From assembly GCF_023806625.1 (NCBI RefSeq), contig NZ_JAMTDX010000008.1, forward strand, positions 62,001 through 126,000: a DNA stretch of 64,000 bases. Direction: 5' to 3'. Under the pieces are notes generated by a model, which saw only the letters and a program-made list of their open reading frames with translations, had not been told where the DNA came from and did no database searches. Of this stretch, positions 53,782 through 62,553 are shown piece by piece (positions within the stretch are counted from its first letter, which is position 1; every line of letters starts with the position of its first letter). The position numbers and the translations under genes were made by a program. This DNA comes from Accumulibacter sp. (lineage in GTDB: Bacteria > Pseudomonadota > Gammaproteobacteria > Burkholderiales > Rhodocyclaceae).

Positions 53782-55142
53782 TGGCCGCTGCGCCGCGACA
53801 TCGCCTTGAGGCAGACGACGACGAACATCAATCCGCCGACGACGGCAATCAATCCACCGAGGCCCATCATGCCCATGCCGACCTTCTGCGGCCAGGTGGT
53901 CAGCAGCTGGTCTGCACCGGCGACCTTGCGCTGTACGCCATAGCCTCCCGACCACGCGAGACCGAGGATGTGGATCAACTGGCCCAGTCCATAGACATGC
54001 GGCTGCCAGACGGCGAGCCAGCCCTCGGGCCGAGCAAAGCCGAGCGCCGGCAGAAGAGCGTAGGCCAGACCCATGAAGGCCAGCGTCACGCCGACCGTCG
54101 ACCCGTGATAGTGCGCAGGAATGACCACGTTCACGCCCTGGATCAGGTAGCCGAGGACGCCGCCGAGCGCAAAGAGCACGAAGGACTCGAGCAGCGCCGA
54201 CTTCGCCGGATCAGGCGGAGAGCGACGCAGGCCAACGAGGGCGAGGAACCCGACGACGATCAGCGGCAACATGTACGGATGGCCCCAGATCATCAGTCTG
54301 GCGAAGAGATCCATGTGCTCCAGCGAGCCACCCGGGACAAGCAGGTAAATCGTCGGGATGGCCAGCAGCGGCAGCGCGGCGACGATGAAGAGGACGGACT
54401 GCGCACGCGCCGAGACCCGCGACGGGTGGCCGAGGCCGGCGGCAATCCACAGCCAGGCGACGACCATCAGCAGTGAATGCTGGAACTGCAGCGTGTGTCC
54501 GCCGCCCCAGAAGAGCACCTCGAAATAGACTGTCTCCTCGATTTGCGGCACCGTCAGCCACGACCAGAAAAACGCGACCAGCGACAACAGAGCCGCCAGG
54601 GCGCCGAGGAAGGCGCCGAGCCGCAACGGCTCCCCGAGGAATTTTTCCGGCCAGGTGCACCATAGCGCACGCACGACGGCAAGACACAGGCCGCCAGCAA
54701 AGAGCCAGAGCGAGGCGAAGAACAGTGGCTGCCTGAGCACCGGAATGTAGTTGTTGAGGACCGGCTCGGCCCCGGGGAAGAACGGCGAGATGCTCATCAG
54801 GGCGGTTCCGACCGCTGCCAAGGCGAAACCGCTCCAGCCGAGCCAGGCGAGGCCAGCTCCGCCGACACTGCTCCAGATCACCGCCGCAAAAGCCATGAAC
54901 CAGACGGCCACCGACAAATCGACGTGCACGACGAGCGCCGCGCGAAACAGATCCTTCAGCGGAAAGACGTCCTGAATACCCGGCGTTCGCGAAAGAACGA
55001 GCAACACGGCGAGCACGCCCGAGCCGATCAGGGCCATCACGCCGAGCCATAGCCAGGCCCGGGCCAGGCTTGCCGGAGTCCCCGCGAGGATCACCGGAAC
55101 CCGGCCCTGCCCGGGAGAAACGCTTGCCGAAAGAGAATTCAC
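53778..55142 (-). CDS. Heme-copper oxidase-like subunit I lacking the CuB His pair
   Basis: A 454-residue protein with about 12 membrane helices, related to the ba3 subunit I at 45134. Conserved: His in VVHVDLSVAVWF (near 73), FWGGGHTLQFQHS (near 216) and PAHYHGSTVGVTLAFMG (near 344/346). Where the functional paralogue has SAHHLL it has PTIYLL, so two of three CuB ligands appear lost by my alignment. The GTG start at 55142 follows a GAGGA site; the frame's TTG at 55160 is less likely. There is no subunit II gene nearby; the partner is the TlpA-like gene. Function is unknown: perhaps a heme sensor, an NO-handling protein or a quinol/cytochrome interaction subunit. Confidence 0.8.
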   Translation of the reverse strand: MNSLSASVSPGQGRVPVILAGTPASLARAWLWLGVMALIGSGVLAVLLVLSRTPGIQDVFPLKDLFRAALVVHVDLSVAVWFMAFAAVIWSSVGGAGLAWLGWSGFALAAVGTALMSISPFFPGAEPVLNNYIPVLRQPLFFASLWLFAGGLCLAVVRALWCTWPEKFLGEPLRLGAFLGALAALLSLVAFFWSWLTVPQIEETVYFEVLFWGGGHTLQFQHSLLMVVAWLWIAAGLGHPSRVSARAQSVLFIVAALPLLAIPTIYLLVPGGSLEHMDLFARLMIWGHPYMLPLIVVGFLALVGLRRSPPDPAKSALLESFVLFALGGVLGYLIQGVNVVIPAHYHGSTVGVTLAFMGLAYALLPALGFARPEGWLAVWQPHVYGLGQLIHILGLAWSGGYGVQRKVAGADQLLTTWPQKVGMGMMGLGGLIAVVGGLMFVVVCLKAMSRRSGQ

Positions 55143-55490
55143 TGTATCCTCACAGGACAATCACCCGCTGGCGCCCGCATCGGTCTCCGGCCTTCCGGAC
55201 GGCGTCCTGCAAGGCAACCCGACCCGACCTGCGCCGGAGCAGCAATGCGCCGACCCGAGATCCCCTCAGACCCACGCCACACCGGACCGCCGAACTGCCC
55301 GGAAAGGCGACGATTATAGGCGATGAACAATCGATCCTCGCGCTTCCCGCCGAACAAACGACGATCGCGCTCGTCGTCGTGCTCATGTATTTGAGGCCGG
55401 AACACGCCGGACGCACAACGAGCCGCCGCGAGTGGCCGCGGCGTCCCGGAGGACCCGGCGATGGAAGCGTCCATCCTCCGATCCGGGGTC
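55143..55490. other. Intergenic region upstream of the oxidase-like gene
   Basis: 348 bases before the ATP-grasp gene's stop. No FNR box, repeat or credible open frame seen. It presumably holds the promoter of the 53778-55142 gene. Confidence 0.45.
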
Positions 55491-56720
55491 CTATCGGTTC
55501 AGCAGCGCGGCCATCGCGTTGCGCAGGTCGGCAAGGAACGGCAGCGGATCATCGGTCGACCAGACGTAGTAGCGAACCTTCGGGCGAAAGAAGTCGGCCA
55601 CGAAGCGCGAGACCTCATGCCAGGGTCTGAGCGCGAAAGCCGGATCGGCTATCCGTCCGGGCTGGAAAAGGATGCGCCACAGCCGCTTGACTTCGGTCGC
55701 CACCATTCGGCAGCGGAGATCGGCGCGCGGCGGAGGCAGCGAAGCCGGCGGAAGACCTGCGGCAGTACGGTAGGCGAGCCAAGCAAAACCCGCTCCCGAA
55801 TGGACTGCCAGCGGAAAACTGCCCCAGAAGCGCCCGTTGACCTCCATCAGACGAGCCTCCTGGCGCAGCGGATCGAAGCGGTATTCGACCATCGCCACCC
55901 CCTCCCAGCCAATCGCCCGGAGCAGGGCGATCGATCGCTCCTGCAGTTCGGCGTGCTCGTCCAGCGGAACGGCGTCGCAGACACTCGAGAACCCACCCTC
56001 GGGCGGCCATTCGGCGATCCGTCGATGCTGAAAGCGGCGCAGCACCTGCCCCTGATCGATCAGGAAGAACTGGCCCAGTCCGTAACCGGGGCAGTACTCC
56101 TGAACCAGCGGCCACTCGCCAATGGGCGTGTAGCGCTCAAGCGCAGCCTGCAGATCGGATGGACGAAGAACATGTTCGGCCTTGAGCAGTGGCAGGCCGT
56201 GCGCCGCCAGCAACGGCGCCACCGACGCCGGATCACTCCACTTGAGCACTGCCGGCAACGGGCAGCGGCGCAGCAGGTCGGCGAGATCCCAGCCGCTTTC
56301 GGGGAGAATCGAAACGGGCGTGCGGATTCCCGCCGCCTCGGCCGCTTCGAGCGTCGCGCGCTTGTCGAGCACGACGGCCAAGGCCGTAGCGCTGGGGACG
56401 ACCGGTGTGACCAGGCCAAACTCGCTGCGCTGGCCTGCGAGCCAGACCAGATTAGCTTCCGAAACGGCCAGCAGCGGACACGGTCCATAGCGCTCGCCGA
56501 TGCCGCGGACGACGTCGATCAGATGCTCGCTACGCGGTTCAGCGACGACGATCCCCTCCGCCAGGTAACGCGAACGCAGCCCGATGGCCGACGGCTCCTG
56601 GGCGACACCGATTACCCGAACCCCTGCTCGCCCCAGCTCACGCACGAGGTTCAAGCCAATCTGTGTCTCCAGCCCGAGAACGACACAGGGCGGGCCGTCA
56701 ACAGGCCAGGCTTTCAGCAT
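55491..56720 (-). CDS. ATP-grasp ligase-like protein
   Basis: A 409-residue protein with the ATP-grasp architecture: N-terminal Rossmann-like lobe (CVVLGLETQIGLNLVRELGR), central lobe with the Lys of LPAVLKWSDPAS (near 175) and EWPLVQEYCPGYGLGQFFLI, and the metal-binding end ARLMEVNGRFWGSFPLAVHS (near 305). Such enzymes join a carboxylate to an amine or thiol through an acyl-phosphate; close homologues are often carbamoyl-phosphate-synthase-like proteins in polysaccharide loci. The substrate is unknown. It follows the LMW-phosphatase gene's stop by 22 bases and is probably in the same operon. Confidence 0.85.
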   Translation of the reverse strand: MLKAWPVDGPPCVVLGLETQIGLNLVRELGRAGVRVIGVAQEPSAIGLRSRYLAEGIVVAEPRSEHLIDVVRGIGERYGPCPLLAVSEANLVWLAGQRSEFGLVTPVVPSATALAVVLDKRATLEAAEAAGIRTPVSILPESGWDLADLLRRCPLPAVLKWSDPASVAPLLAAHGLPLLKAEHVLRPSDLQAALERYTPIGEWPLVQEYCPGYGLGQFFLIDQGQVLRRFQHRRIAEWPPEGGFSSVCDAVPLDEHAELQERSIALLRAIGWEGVAMVEYRFDPLRQEARLMEVNGRFWGSFPLAVHSGAGFAWLAYRTAAGLPPASLPPPRADLRCRMVATEVKRLWRILFQPGRIADPAFALRPWHEVSRFVADFFRPKVRYYVWSTDDPLPFLADLRNAMAALLNR

Positions 56721-56742
56721 GACTATACGGTCTGGGCGTGGG

Positions 56743-57357
56743 TCATCGCCCGAGACCGGCGCCGCCGACAGCAGCCAGCTGCTCGACGAGGCTGATCACC
56801 GCGGAATGGATGAGCGTGAAACAGGTCATGAAATAGTCGTCCGACTGCGAGGCCGGATCGTGCAAGTGCAGCCTCCGCGGGCTCGACCACGCGCCGAGCA
56901 GAGCGATGGCCTCGGCCGGAATTCCGCCGGCAATCAGCCGATGGACATGGCGAATCTCCATCGCCAGCAAGAGGTCGCCGGGGGTGTAGCGGAAATCCGT
57001 GAAATCGGTAGCCGCGTGAGCGGAGAGATCGATTCCAAAACGCCCTGCCGTGCTGACTGCCGTCTCGAACGCCGGCGCGCCGGTCGTCGTAGCCAGACCG
57101 ACCGAGCAGGCGGGCACCCCTCGCGCGCGGGCGACGGCCTCGCCAAAGGCACTCCGGTTGATGTTGCCGAGGCAGACGAAAACCAGCCGCCGAACCTTCT
57201 CCGGATCGGCGACGACGAAACGGTCCACCCTGCCGGCCAGCCATTCGATCTCGGCCAGGACGTGCCTGACCCACCCGCGAAAGGTGCCGTAATTGGCTGC
57301 AATCAGCAGCCTGCCGGTCGCGAAAGCGCGCCGGAAACGCACGAAGATTTCAGTCAT
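56743..57357 (-). CDS. Low-molecular-weight protein-tyrosine-phosphatase-like protein
   Basis: A 204-residue protein. The phosphatase loop is LVFVCLGNINRSAFGEAVAR (near 70-88), Cys-x5-Arg-Ser, differing from the usual CLGNICRSP by Asn for the second Cys. The general-acid Asp lies in LHLHDPASQSDDYF (near 170). Unusual is the 70-residue N-terminal extension, largely helical and basic. The start MTEIFVRFRR at 57357 is chosen; the longer frame is not coding-like. LMW-phosphatases often work with exopolysaccharide tyrosine kinases, none of which is here; the partner is the ATP-grasp gene. Confidence 0.82.
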   Translation of the reverse strand: MTEIFVRFRRAFATGRLLIAANYGTFRGWVRHVLAEIEWLAGRVDRFVVADPEKVRRLVFVCLGNINRSAFGEAVARARGVPACSVGLATTTGAPAFETAVSTAGRFGIDLSAHAATDFTDFRYTPGDLLLAMEIRHVHRLIAGGIPAEAIALLGAWSSPRRLHLHDPASQSDDYFMTCFTLIHSAVISLVEQLAAVGGAGLGR

Positions 57358-57728
57358 CGAAGAAAGGCAATGGACTCCCGGAAACCGGTCGGGAGCGGGA
57401 CACGAAGCTGCCAGCAGGCCGCGTCGCACATACCGCCCGCAACCAGCCAGCCGACACGCCCCAGGAGCCCGGCTGCGGCGGATTCTATACAAAACGACCC
57501 GCTTCCGCTCGGCGGATCCACCGATGACGCCGTTCGGGAGCGGGCGATCGGCGCAAAATGCCCGACTCATTCCTCAACCGGCATGCCCTCCCCCTGCATT
57601 GGAGAGCAGCGCGTACGGGCACTGACTCACGGCAGGCGGCGCCGTGGGTCCTTTCGGCATCGTCCCGACCGGATCACCGGTGGGCATGAGACGGCGCAAG
57701 ACCGTTGGGCAGCCGACCGCTGCTGCCC
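57358..57728. other. Intergenic region between LMW-phosphatase gene and hslU
   Basis: 371 bases with no gene I can support; open frames are scattered and lack conserved features. No repeat copy or strong terminator recognised. Confidence 0.45.
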
Positions 57729-59060
57729 CTAGAGGACGTAACGCGAGAGGTCCTCGTTCTGCGCCAGTTCGGCAAGCCGACTATCCACGTAAGCCGCGTC
57801 GATCGAGACCCGTTCCTGTCCGCGCTTGCCTGCCGAAAACGACACTTCCTCGAGCAGGCGCTCCATCACCGTGTACAGCCGCCGGGCACCGATGTTCTCG
57901 GTCTTCTCGTTGACCGACCAGGCGATCTCTGCGAGACGCTGGATGCCGTCGGGCGAGAAGTCGAGCAAGACATCCTCGGTGGCCAGCAGCGCCTGATATT
58001 GCTTGGTCAGGCAGGCATCGGTCTGGGTCAGGATGCACTCGAAGTCGGCAACCGACAGTGAATCGAGTTCGACGCGAATCGGCAGACGCCCCTGGAGTTC
58101 GGGAATCAGGTCGGATGGCTTGGCCAGGTGGAATGCGCCACTGGCAATGAACAGAATGTGGTCGGTGCGGATCATTCCGTACTTGGTCGACACCGTCGTC
58201 CCTTCAACCAGCGGCAGCAGATCGCGCTGTACCCCCTGGCGCGACACGTCCGCACCGTGCGTGTCGCTGCGTGAGGCGATCTTGTCGACCTCGTCGAGGA
58301 AGACGATGCCGTTCTGTTCGACGTTCCTGACCGCCTCGAGCTTGACCTCCTCGTCGTTGACCAGTTTTGCAGCCTCCTCGTCGACGAGCAGCCGCCGAGC
58401 ATCCAGGATCTTGAGCTTGCGCGACCGCTTGCGGCCCGTCCCGATATTCTGGAACATCCCCTGAATCTGTGCGGTCAGTTCCTCCATTCCGGGCGGCGCG
58501 AAGATCTCGGCCTGCATCGACGGCACCGCGACGTCGATCTCGATCTCCTTGTCGTCGAGATCGCCCTCCCGCAACTTCTTGCGAAACTTCTGGCGGGACA
58601 TGCTGTCTTCGGTCGATTGACCGTCGGCAAAGAAACCGCCGCGCGAGGGAGGCAGCAGGACGTCGAGAATGCGCTCCTCGGCCGCGTCTTCGGCGCGCAC
58701 ACGCACGCCCTTCATCGCCTGCTCCCGGCCGCTCTTGACGGCGATCTCGGCGAGATCACGGATGATCGTCTCGACATCGCGACCGACGTATCCGACTTCG
58801 GTGAACTTCGTCGCCTCGACCTTGATGAACGGCGCGTTGGCCAGCCGGGCGAGACGCCGGGCGATCTCCGTCTTGCCCACCCCGGTCGGACCGATCATCA
58901 GAATGTTTTTCGGGGTGATCTCCTGGCAAAGCGGCTCGGCCACCTGGGCCCGCCGCCATCGGTTGCGCAAGGCGATCGCCACGGCTTTCTTGGCCTTGCT
59001 CTGGCCGACGATGTGTTTGTCGAGTTCGTGAACGATTTCCTGGGGGGTCATCGACGACAT
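57729..59060 (-). CDS. hslU: ATP-dependent protease ATPase subunit HslU
   Basis: Hexameric AAA+ unfoldase of the HslVU protease. 443 residues: Walker [21 protein letters not shown] (near 60), pore motif VGYVGRDVE, the I domain (about 110-235), Walker [21 protein letters not shown] (near 250), and the C-terminal peptide LSRYVL that docks into HslV. The start [20 protein letters not shown] at 59060 lies two bases after the hslV stop. Confidence 0.97.
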   Translation of the reverse strand: MSSMTPQEIVHELDKHIVGQSKAKKAVAIALRNRWRRAQVAEPLCQEITPKNILMIGPTGVGKTEIARRLARLANAPFIKVEATKFTEVGYVGRDVETIIRDLAEIAVKSGREQAMKGVRVRAEDAAEERILDVLLPPSRGGFFADGQSTEDSMSRQKFRKKLREGDLDDKEIEIDVAVPSMQAEIFAPPGMEELTAQIQGMFQNIGTGRKRSRKLKILDARRLLVDEEAAKLVNDEEVKLEAVRNVEQNGIVFLDEVDKIASRSDTHGADVSRQGVQRDLLPLVEGTTVSTKYGMIRTDHILFIASGAFHLAKPSDLIPELQGRLPIRVELDSLSVADFECILTQTDACLTKQYQALLATEDVLLDFSPDGIQRLAEIAWSVNEKTENIGARRLYTVMERLLEEVSFSAGKRGQERVSIDAAYVDSRLAELAQNEDLSRYVL

Positions 59061-59062
59061 GA

Positions 59063-59599
59063 TTATTCGAGCACCTCGATGGTCAGATTCTGATTGGTAT
59101 AGATGCACAGGTCAGCGGCGATGGCCAGCGACTTGCGGACGACCTCGAGCGGGTCGAGATCACTGTTTTCGAGCAGGGCGCGCGCCGCCGAATGCGCATA
59201 GGCCCCGCCCGAACCGATCGCCACGATGCCATGCTCGGGCTCCAGAACGTCGCCGTTGCCGGTGATGATCAGCGAGCTTTCCCTGTCGGCAACGGCGAGC
59301 ATCGCGTCCAGGCGGCGCAGCACGCGGTCGCCTCTCCAGTCCTTGGCGAGTTCGACTGCGGAGCGCAGGAGGTTGCCCTGATGCTTGTCGAGCTTCGCCT
59401 CGAAACGCTCGAACAGTGTGAAGGCGTCTGCGGTTCCTCCCGCAAAACCCGCGAGAATCCGTCCCTGATGGATACGCCGAACCTTGCGCGCACTCGCCTT
59501 GATCACCACGCTGCCAAGAGTGACCTGCCCGTCGCCGGCCATCGCTACACGGGTGCCGCGGCGCACCGACAGGATCGTCGTGCCATGAAACTGGTCCAT
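59063..59599 (-). CDS. hslV: ATP-dependent protease subunit HslV
   Basis: Proteasome-like peptidase. After a six-residue propeptide (MDQFHG), the Thr nucleophile starts the mature chain ([20 protein letters not shown]). The conserved Lys in [20 protein letters not shown] and [20 protein letters not shown] are present; 178 residues is typical. It is encoded directly before hslU. Confidence 0.97.
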   Translation of the reverse strand: MDQFHGTTILSVRRGTRVAMAGDGQVTLGSVVIKASARKVRRIHQGRILAGFAGGTADAFTLFERFEAKLDKHQGNLLRSAVELAKDWRGDRVLRRLDAMLAVADRESSLIITGNGDVLEPEHGIVAIGSGGAYAHSAARALLENSDLDPLEVVRKSLAIAADLCIYTNQNLTIEVLE

Positions 59600-59620
59600 C
59601 GGATACTCCTGATGCCTGAC

Positions 59621-60856
59621 CTAATTCCTGGCCAGAATGACCTCGGCCACGTCCGCAACCTTGACGACACGAAACAGTTCGGCGACGAGGTGGTTCGGGT
59701 GCCGAAGAACGATCTTCTTTCCCTTGCGCCGGATGTTGGTCAGGAGATTGAGCAGTTTGCCGGCGCTGACGAAATCCATCCGCGTGACGGCTGCACAGTC
59801 GACGAGCACCGGGTCGTTGGCATCGGCGTAAGACATCAGGTCACCGAATCCGGCAGCCCTGATTTCGCCCCTGATCTGGTAGGCTTCGGAAAGCAGATCT
59901 TCGCTCGCCACGGCAGCTATCGGCAGCGGTTCCGCCTCCATGACCCGCCGCGGCTCCCAGGAAGGAGGGGAAATCTCGAAGGTCACCGCGTACTCGATGG
60001 CCAGATCCTCGAAGGCCTCACGCGGACCCGAAAGCTGCAGAAACTCCAGCTTCAGAAGCCAGCACGCCCGATTTTCGGCGCAGCCGGAAACCACCCGGGC
60101 GTCGAGCAGGCTGGCGACCGGACCTCTCCCGACCAGATCGAGCTCACGCCGCGCCCGGTGCACCCGCTCGAGCACTGCGACGAGCCGCTCGCAACCCGCG
60201 GTATCGATCCGCCGCACTTTCGACAGGTCGAGGCGGCAGCTCGCCGTCTTCGCCAGGGCCTGTTGTACCGCTTCGAAACCCGCATCGTTGTCCCCGGTCA
60301 GTTCGCCCTTGAACAGCATCGTTCCCGACGCCCGCGCCTGCACCCGGGAAGCGGGAACGACGCCTCGCCAGACCGGGGGGGACTTTTCGAAACACTCGGC
60401 ATACTCGAGGCCCAGAGCCTCGAAACCCGATTTCTCCCCAGTCAGCCGCAAGACGTCGAAGAGCATCAGCCACAGACGCTCTCCCGGACCCGAGCGGTAG
60501 ACGCGCGCCGCCTTCTCGAGCAGAGTGCGCGCTGCCGCGTCCTGTCCGTTGGCGTAGAGAATCGCTGCTTGCTCGGCCTCCGCATCAACCGGGTCGGCGT
60601 CGAACTGCAGACCCTCCTCGACGCTGACTTCCAACTCGCTGAGACCCAGCGACTCCGGTTCCGACTTCGGCACCGGCTCGGCGAGCGGGATGTCGGCCCT
60701 CGTCAGGACTGGTGGGGGCGCCGGAGAACGCCGGGGGTGATCTTCGACCGCCGCCGGGACCTCACCCTTCTGGTCTTCTCCGGGACGCGGGACGGCCGCC
60801 GGCCTAGCGACCATTCTCTTCTCGGGCTGCGGCTTTCTGAAAAACGAAAAGACCAT
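59621..60856 (-). CDS. STAS-domain protein, probably two diverged copies
   Basis: A 411-residue cytoplasmic protein. The N-terminus is Pro-rich and disordered (to about 70). A short helical repeat follows (AAILYANGQDAAARTLLEKA), then a STAS-like domain around 170-240 (LDLSKVRRIDTAGCERLVAV) and a clearer one at the C-terminus, about 310-410 (VLVDCAAVTRMDFVSAGKLL, then HLVAELFRVVKVADVAEVI). These resemble anti-sigma-factor antagonists and the MlaB class. The ATG at 60856 is preferred to a TTG at 60883. The stop is 21 bases upstream of the hslV start, so they may be co-transcribed. Confidence 0.75.
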   Translation of the reverse strand: MVFSFFRKPQPEKRMVARPAAVPRPGEDQKGEVPAAVEDHPRRSPAPPPVLTRADIPLAEPVPKSEPESLGLSELEVSVEEGLQFDADPVDAEAEQAAILYANGQDAAARTLLEKAARVYRSGPGERLWLMLFDVLRLTGEKSGFEALGLEYAECFEKSPPVWRGVVPASRVQARASGTMLFKGELTGDNDAGFEAVQQALAKTASCRLDLSKVRRIDTAGCERLVAVLERVHRARRELDLVGRGPVASLLDARVVSGCAENRACWLLKLEFLQLSGPREAFEDLAIEYAVTFEISPPSWEPRRVMEAEPLPIAAVASEDLLSEAYQIRGEIRAAGFGDLMSYADANDPVLVDCAAVTRMDFVSAGKLLNLLTNIRRKGKKIVLRHPNHLVAELFRVVKVADVAEVILARN

Positions 60857-61084
60857 CGGACGATCGGCGAGAGCGTAGGTCAAACGAAGTGTCGTTGTAA
60901 CACATCGGTGAAATCACTGCAATTTCCCTGCACTCGGTAGGTTTCGCGGCGGGAAATGCACAAGCGTTTGCCGAACACGGCTTGCCTCGCTGGCAATCCC
61001 GGCTCCCTGCAGGCCGTCGAGCGATTGACCCCCATGCTCCGGAGTCTGATACTGCACGCGTAGCCCTGCAAGACGCCTGTCCCC

Positions 61085-61525
61085 ATGCTCTCGCCCCGTC
61101 GACCTGCCCGCCGCTCGCCGTGCCGCGCATCTGGCTTGTTCGCCACGATCGTGTTCGTGTCGAGTGGCTTGGCGCGCGCAGAGACACTGGTCTGCCACGT
61201 CAGCTACGGTGGTGAGACACTGATTCTGCGCGCGCAACCGGTCACCTCGCCATACGGCGTCCCGGTGCGGGCGATCGGCTCGTACTTTCTCTTCCGGATG
61301 GTTTTCCAGACCGACCCCCCCGATCTCGCGGCGATCAAGCTCTACGTCTTCGGCGAACGCGAAGGCCAGCCGGTGCCGATCCATCAGGCGACCTACCCCT
61401 ATCCTCCGCGCGAGCAGGGCGCCGGTTACGGGTTCACCGGCCTGCAGGCGGTCTATGAACCGGTCCGCGACGGCGAGATCCAGTACTGGTGCGAGTTGCC
61501 TGGCCAGCGCCGGGGTCGTCGGTGA
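61085..61525 (+). CDS. Exported protein of unknown function
   Basis: A 146-residue protein with an Arg-rich signal peptide (about 1-32, SGLFATIVFVSSGLARAETL) and a beta-rich mature part containing two Cys (VCHVSYGGETLIL and QYWCELPGQ) that could pair in the periplasm. I do not recognise a family. The stop overlaps the GTG start of the CapA-like gene (GTGA). Confidence 0.7.
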   Translation: MLSPRRPARRSPCRASGLFATIVFVSSGLARAETLVCHVSYGGETLILRAQPVTSPYGVPVRAIGSYFLFRMVFQTDPPDLAAIKLYVFGEREGQPVPIHQATYPYPPREQGAGYGFTGLQAVYEPVRDGEIQYWCELPGQRRGRR

Positions 61526-62553
61526 CTCGGGTCTCGCGAACGCGCCTGCTGGTCCTCGCGATCGGCGTGGCGTACGTCTTGAGTGCCGCCAGCGAACCTC
61601 TCAGCCTCGTTTTCGCCGGCGACATCATGCTCGACGACGGGCCTGGACGTCTGATCGCCCGCGGCGGAGATCCGCTGGCCGGTGTCGCCGCCCTGCTCGC
61701 CGGCGCTGACTACGCCATCGGCAACCTCGAATGCCCGATCGCCACCGTCGGCAAGCCGCTCGAAAGCAAGATCGCCAGCTTTCGCGCGCACCCACGGGTG
61801 CTGGAGACGCTGGCCGGGCGCTTCGCTGCCCTCGGCGTGGCCAACAACCATTCCGGGGACTATGGTCGCGACGCGTTCCGGCAAACCCTCGATTTGGTCA
61901 CTGGCCACGGCATCGCCGTATTCGGTGGTGGAGAGAACCTCGCCGCCGCGCACCGTCCGCTGCTGATCGACGCCGACGGCCTGCGCATCGCCGTGCTCGC
62001 CTACAACGAGTTCAAACCTCGCTGCTTCGAGGCCGGCGCCGACTGGCCAGGGATCGCCTGGAGCGAGGACACGCAGGTCATTGCCGACATCCGCGCCGCG
62101 CGCCGCGCCGGCGCCAGAATCGTCATTCCTTTCATGCACTGGGGCTGGGAACGCGAAGCGCAGCCCAGCCTGCGCCAGCGGCAGCTCGCCCGCGCGATGA
62201 TCGACGCGGGGGCCGAACTCGTCGTCGGCGGACACCCGCACGTGACCCAGGGAGCAGAGTACTATCGTGGGAAACTCATCGTCTACAGCCTCGGCAATTT
62301 CGTTTTCGACGGCTTCGACTACCCGGCTGCCAGGACCGGCTGGCTGCTGCGCCTGAAGCTTGACGGCAAGGGTTTGCTGGCCTGGGATACCGTGGTCGTG
62401 GACATCGATGAGCACGGCAGCCCGCGGCCCCGACCCGATCTTCCGAGTCCCTGTGGCCTGCGCGGCGACCTCCAGATCCGCGAATGCCGCCCGGCCGTTG
62501 ACGAACCCTCCCGACGACCGCAGGCGGGACTTCAGGAGCCGACGAGCAGATAG
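61522..62553 (+). CDS. CapA-family metallophosphatase-like protein
   Basis: A 343-residue protein with an N-terminal signal/anchor (about 6-22) and the PGA_cap fold: metal-ligand motifs LVFAGDIMLDDGPGRL, AIGNLECPIATVG, VANNHSGDYGRDAF, FMHWGWEREAQ and VVGGHPHVTQGAEYYRGKLI. CapA proteins take part in poly-gamma-glutamate capsule export or anchoring, but many homologues have other roles; no capB/capC is here. The GTG start overlaps the upstream exported-protein gene. The 3' end overlaps the convergent membrane-protein gene by 22 bases. Confidence 0.85.
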   Translation: MTRVSRTRLLVLAIGVAYVLSAASEPLSLVFAGDIMLDDGPGRLIARGGDPLAGVAALLAGADYAIGNLECPIATVGKPLESKIASFRAHPRVLETLAGRFAALGVANNHSGDYGRDAFRQTLDLVTGHGIAVFGGGENLAAAHRPLLIDADGLRIAVLAYNEFKPRCFEAGADWPGIAWSEDTQVIADIRAARRAGARIVIPFMHWGWEREAQPSLRQRQLARAMIDAGAELVVGGHPHVTQGAEYYRGKLIVYSLGNFVFDGFDYPAARTGWLLRLKLDGKGLLAWDTVVVDIDEHGSPRPRPDLPSPCGLRGDLQIRECRPAVDEPSRRPQAGLQEPTSR

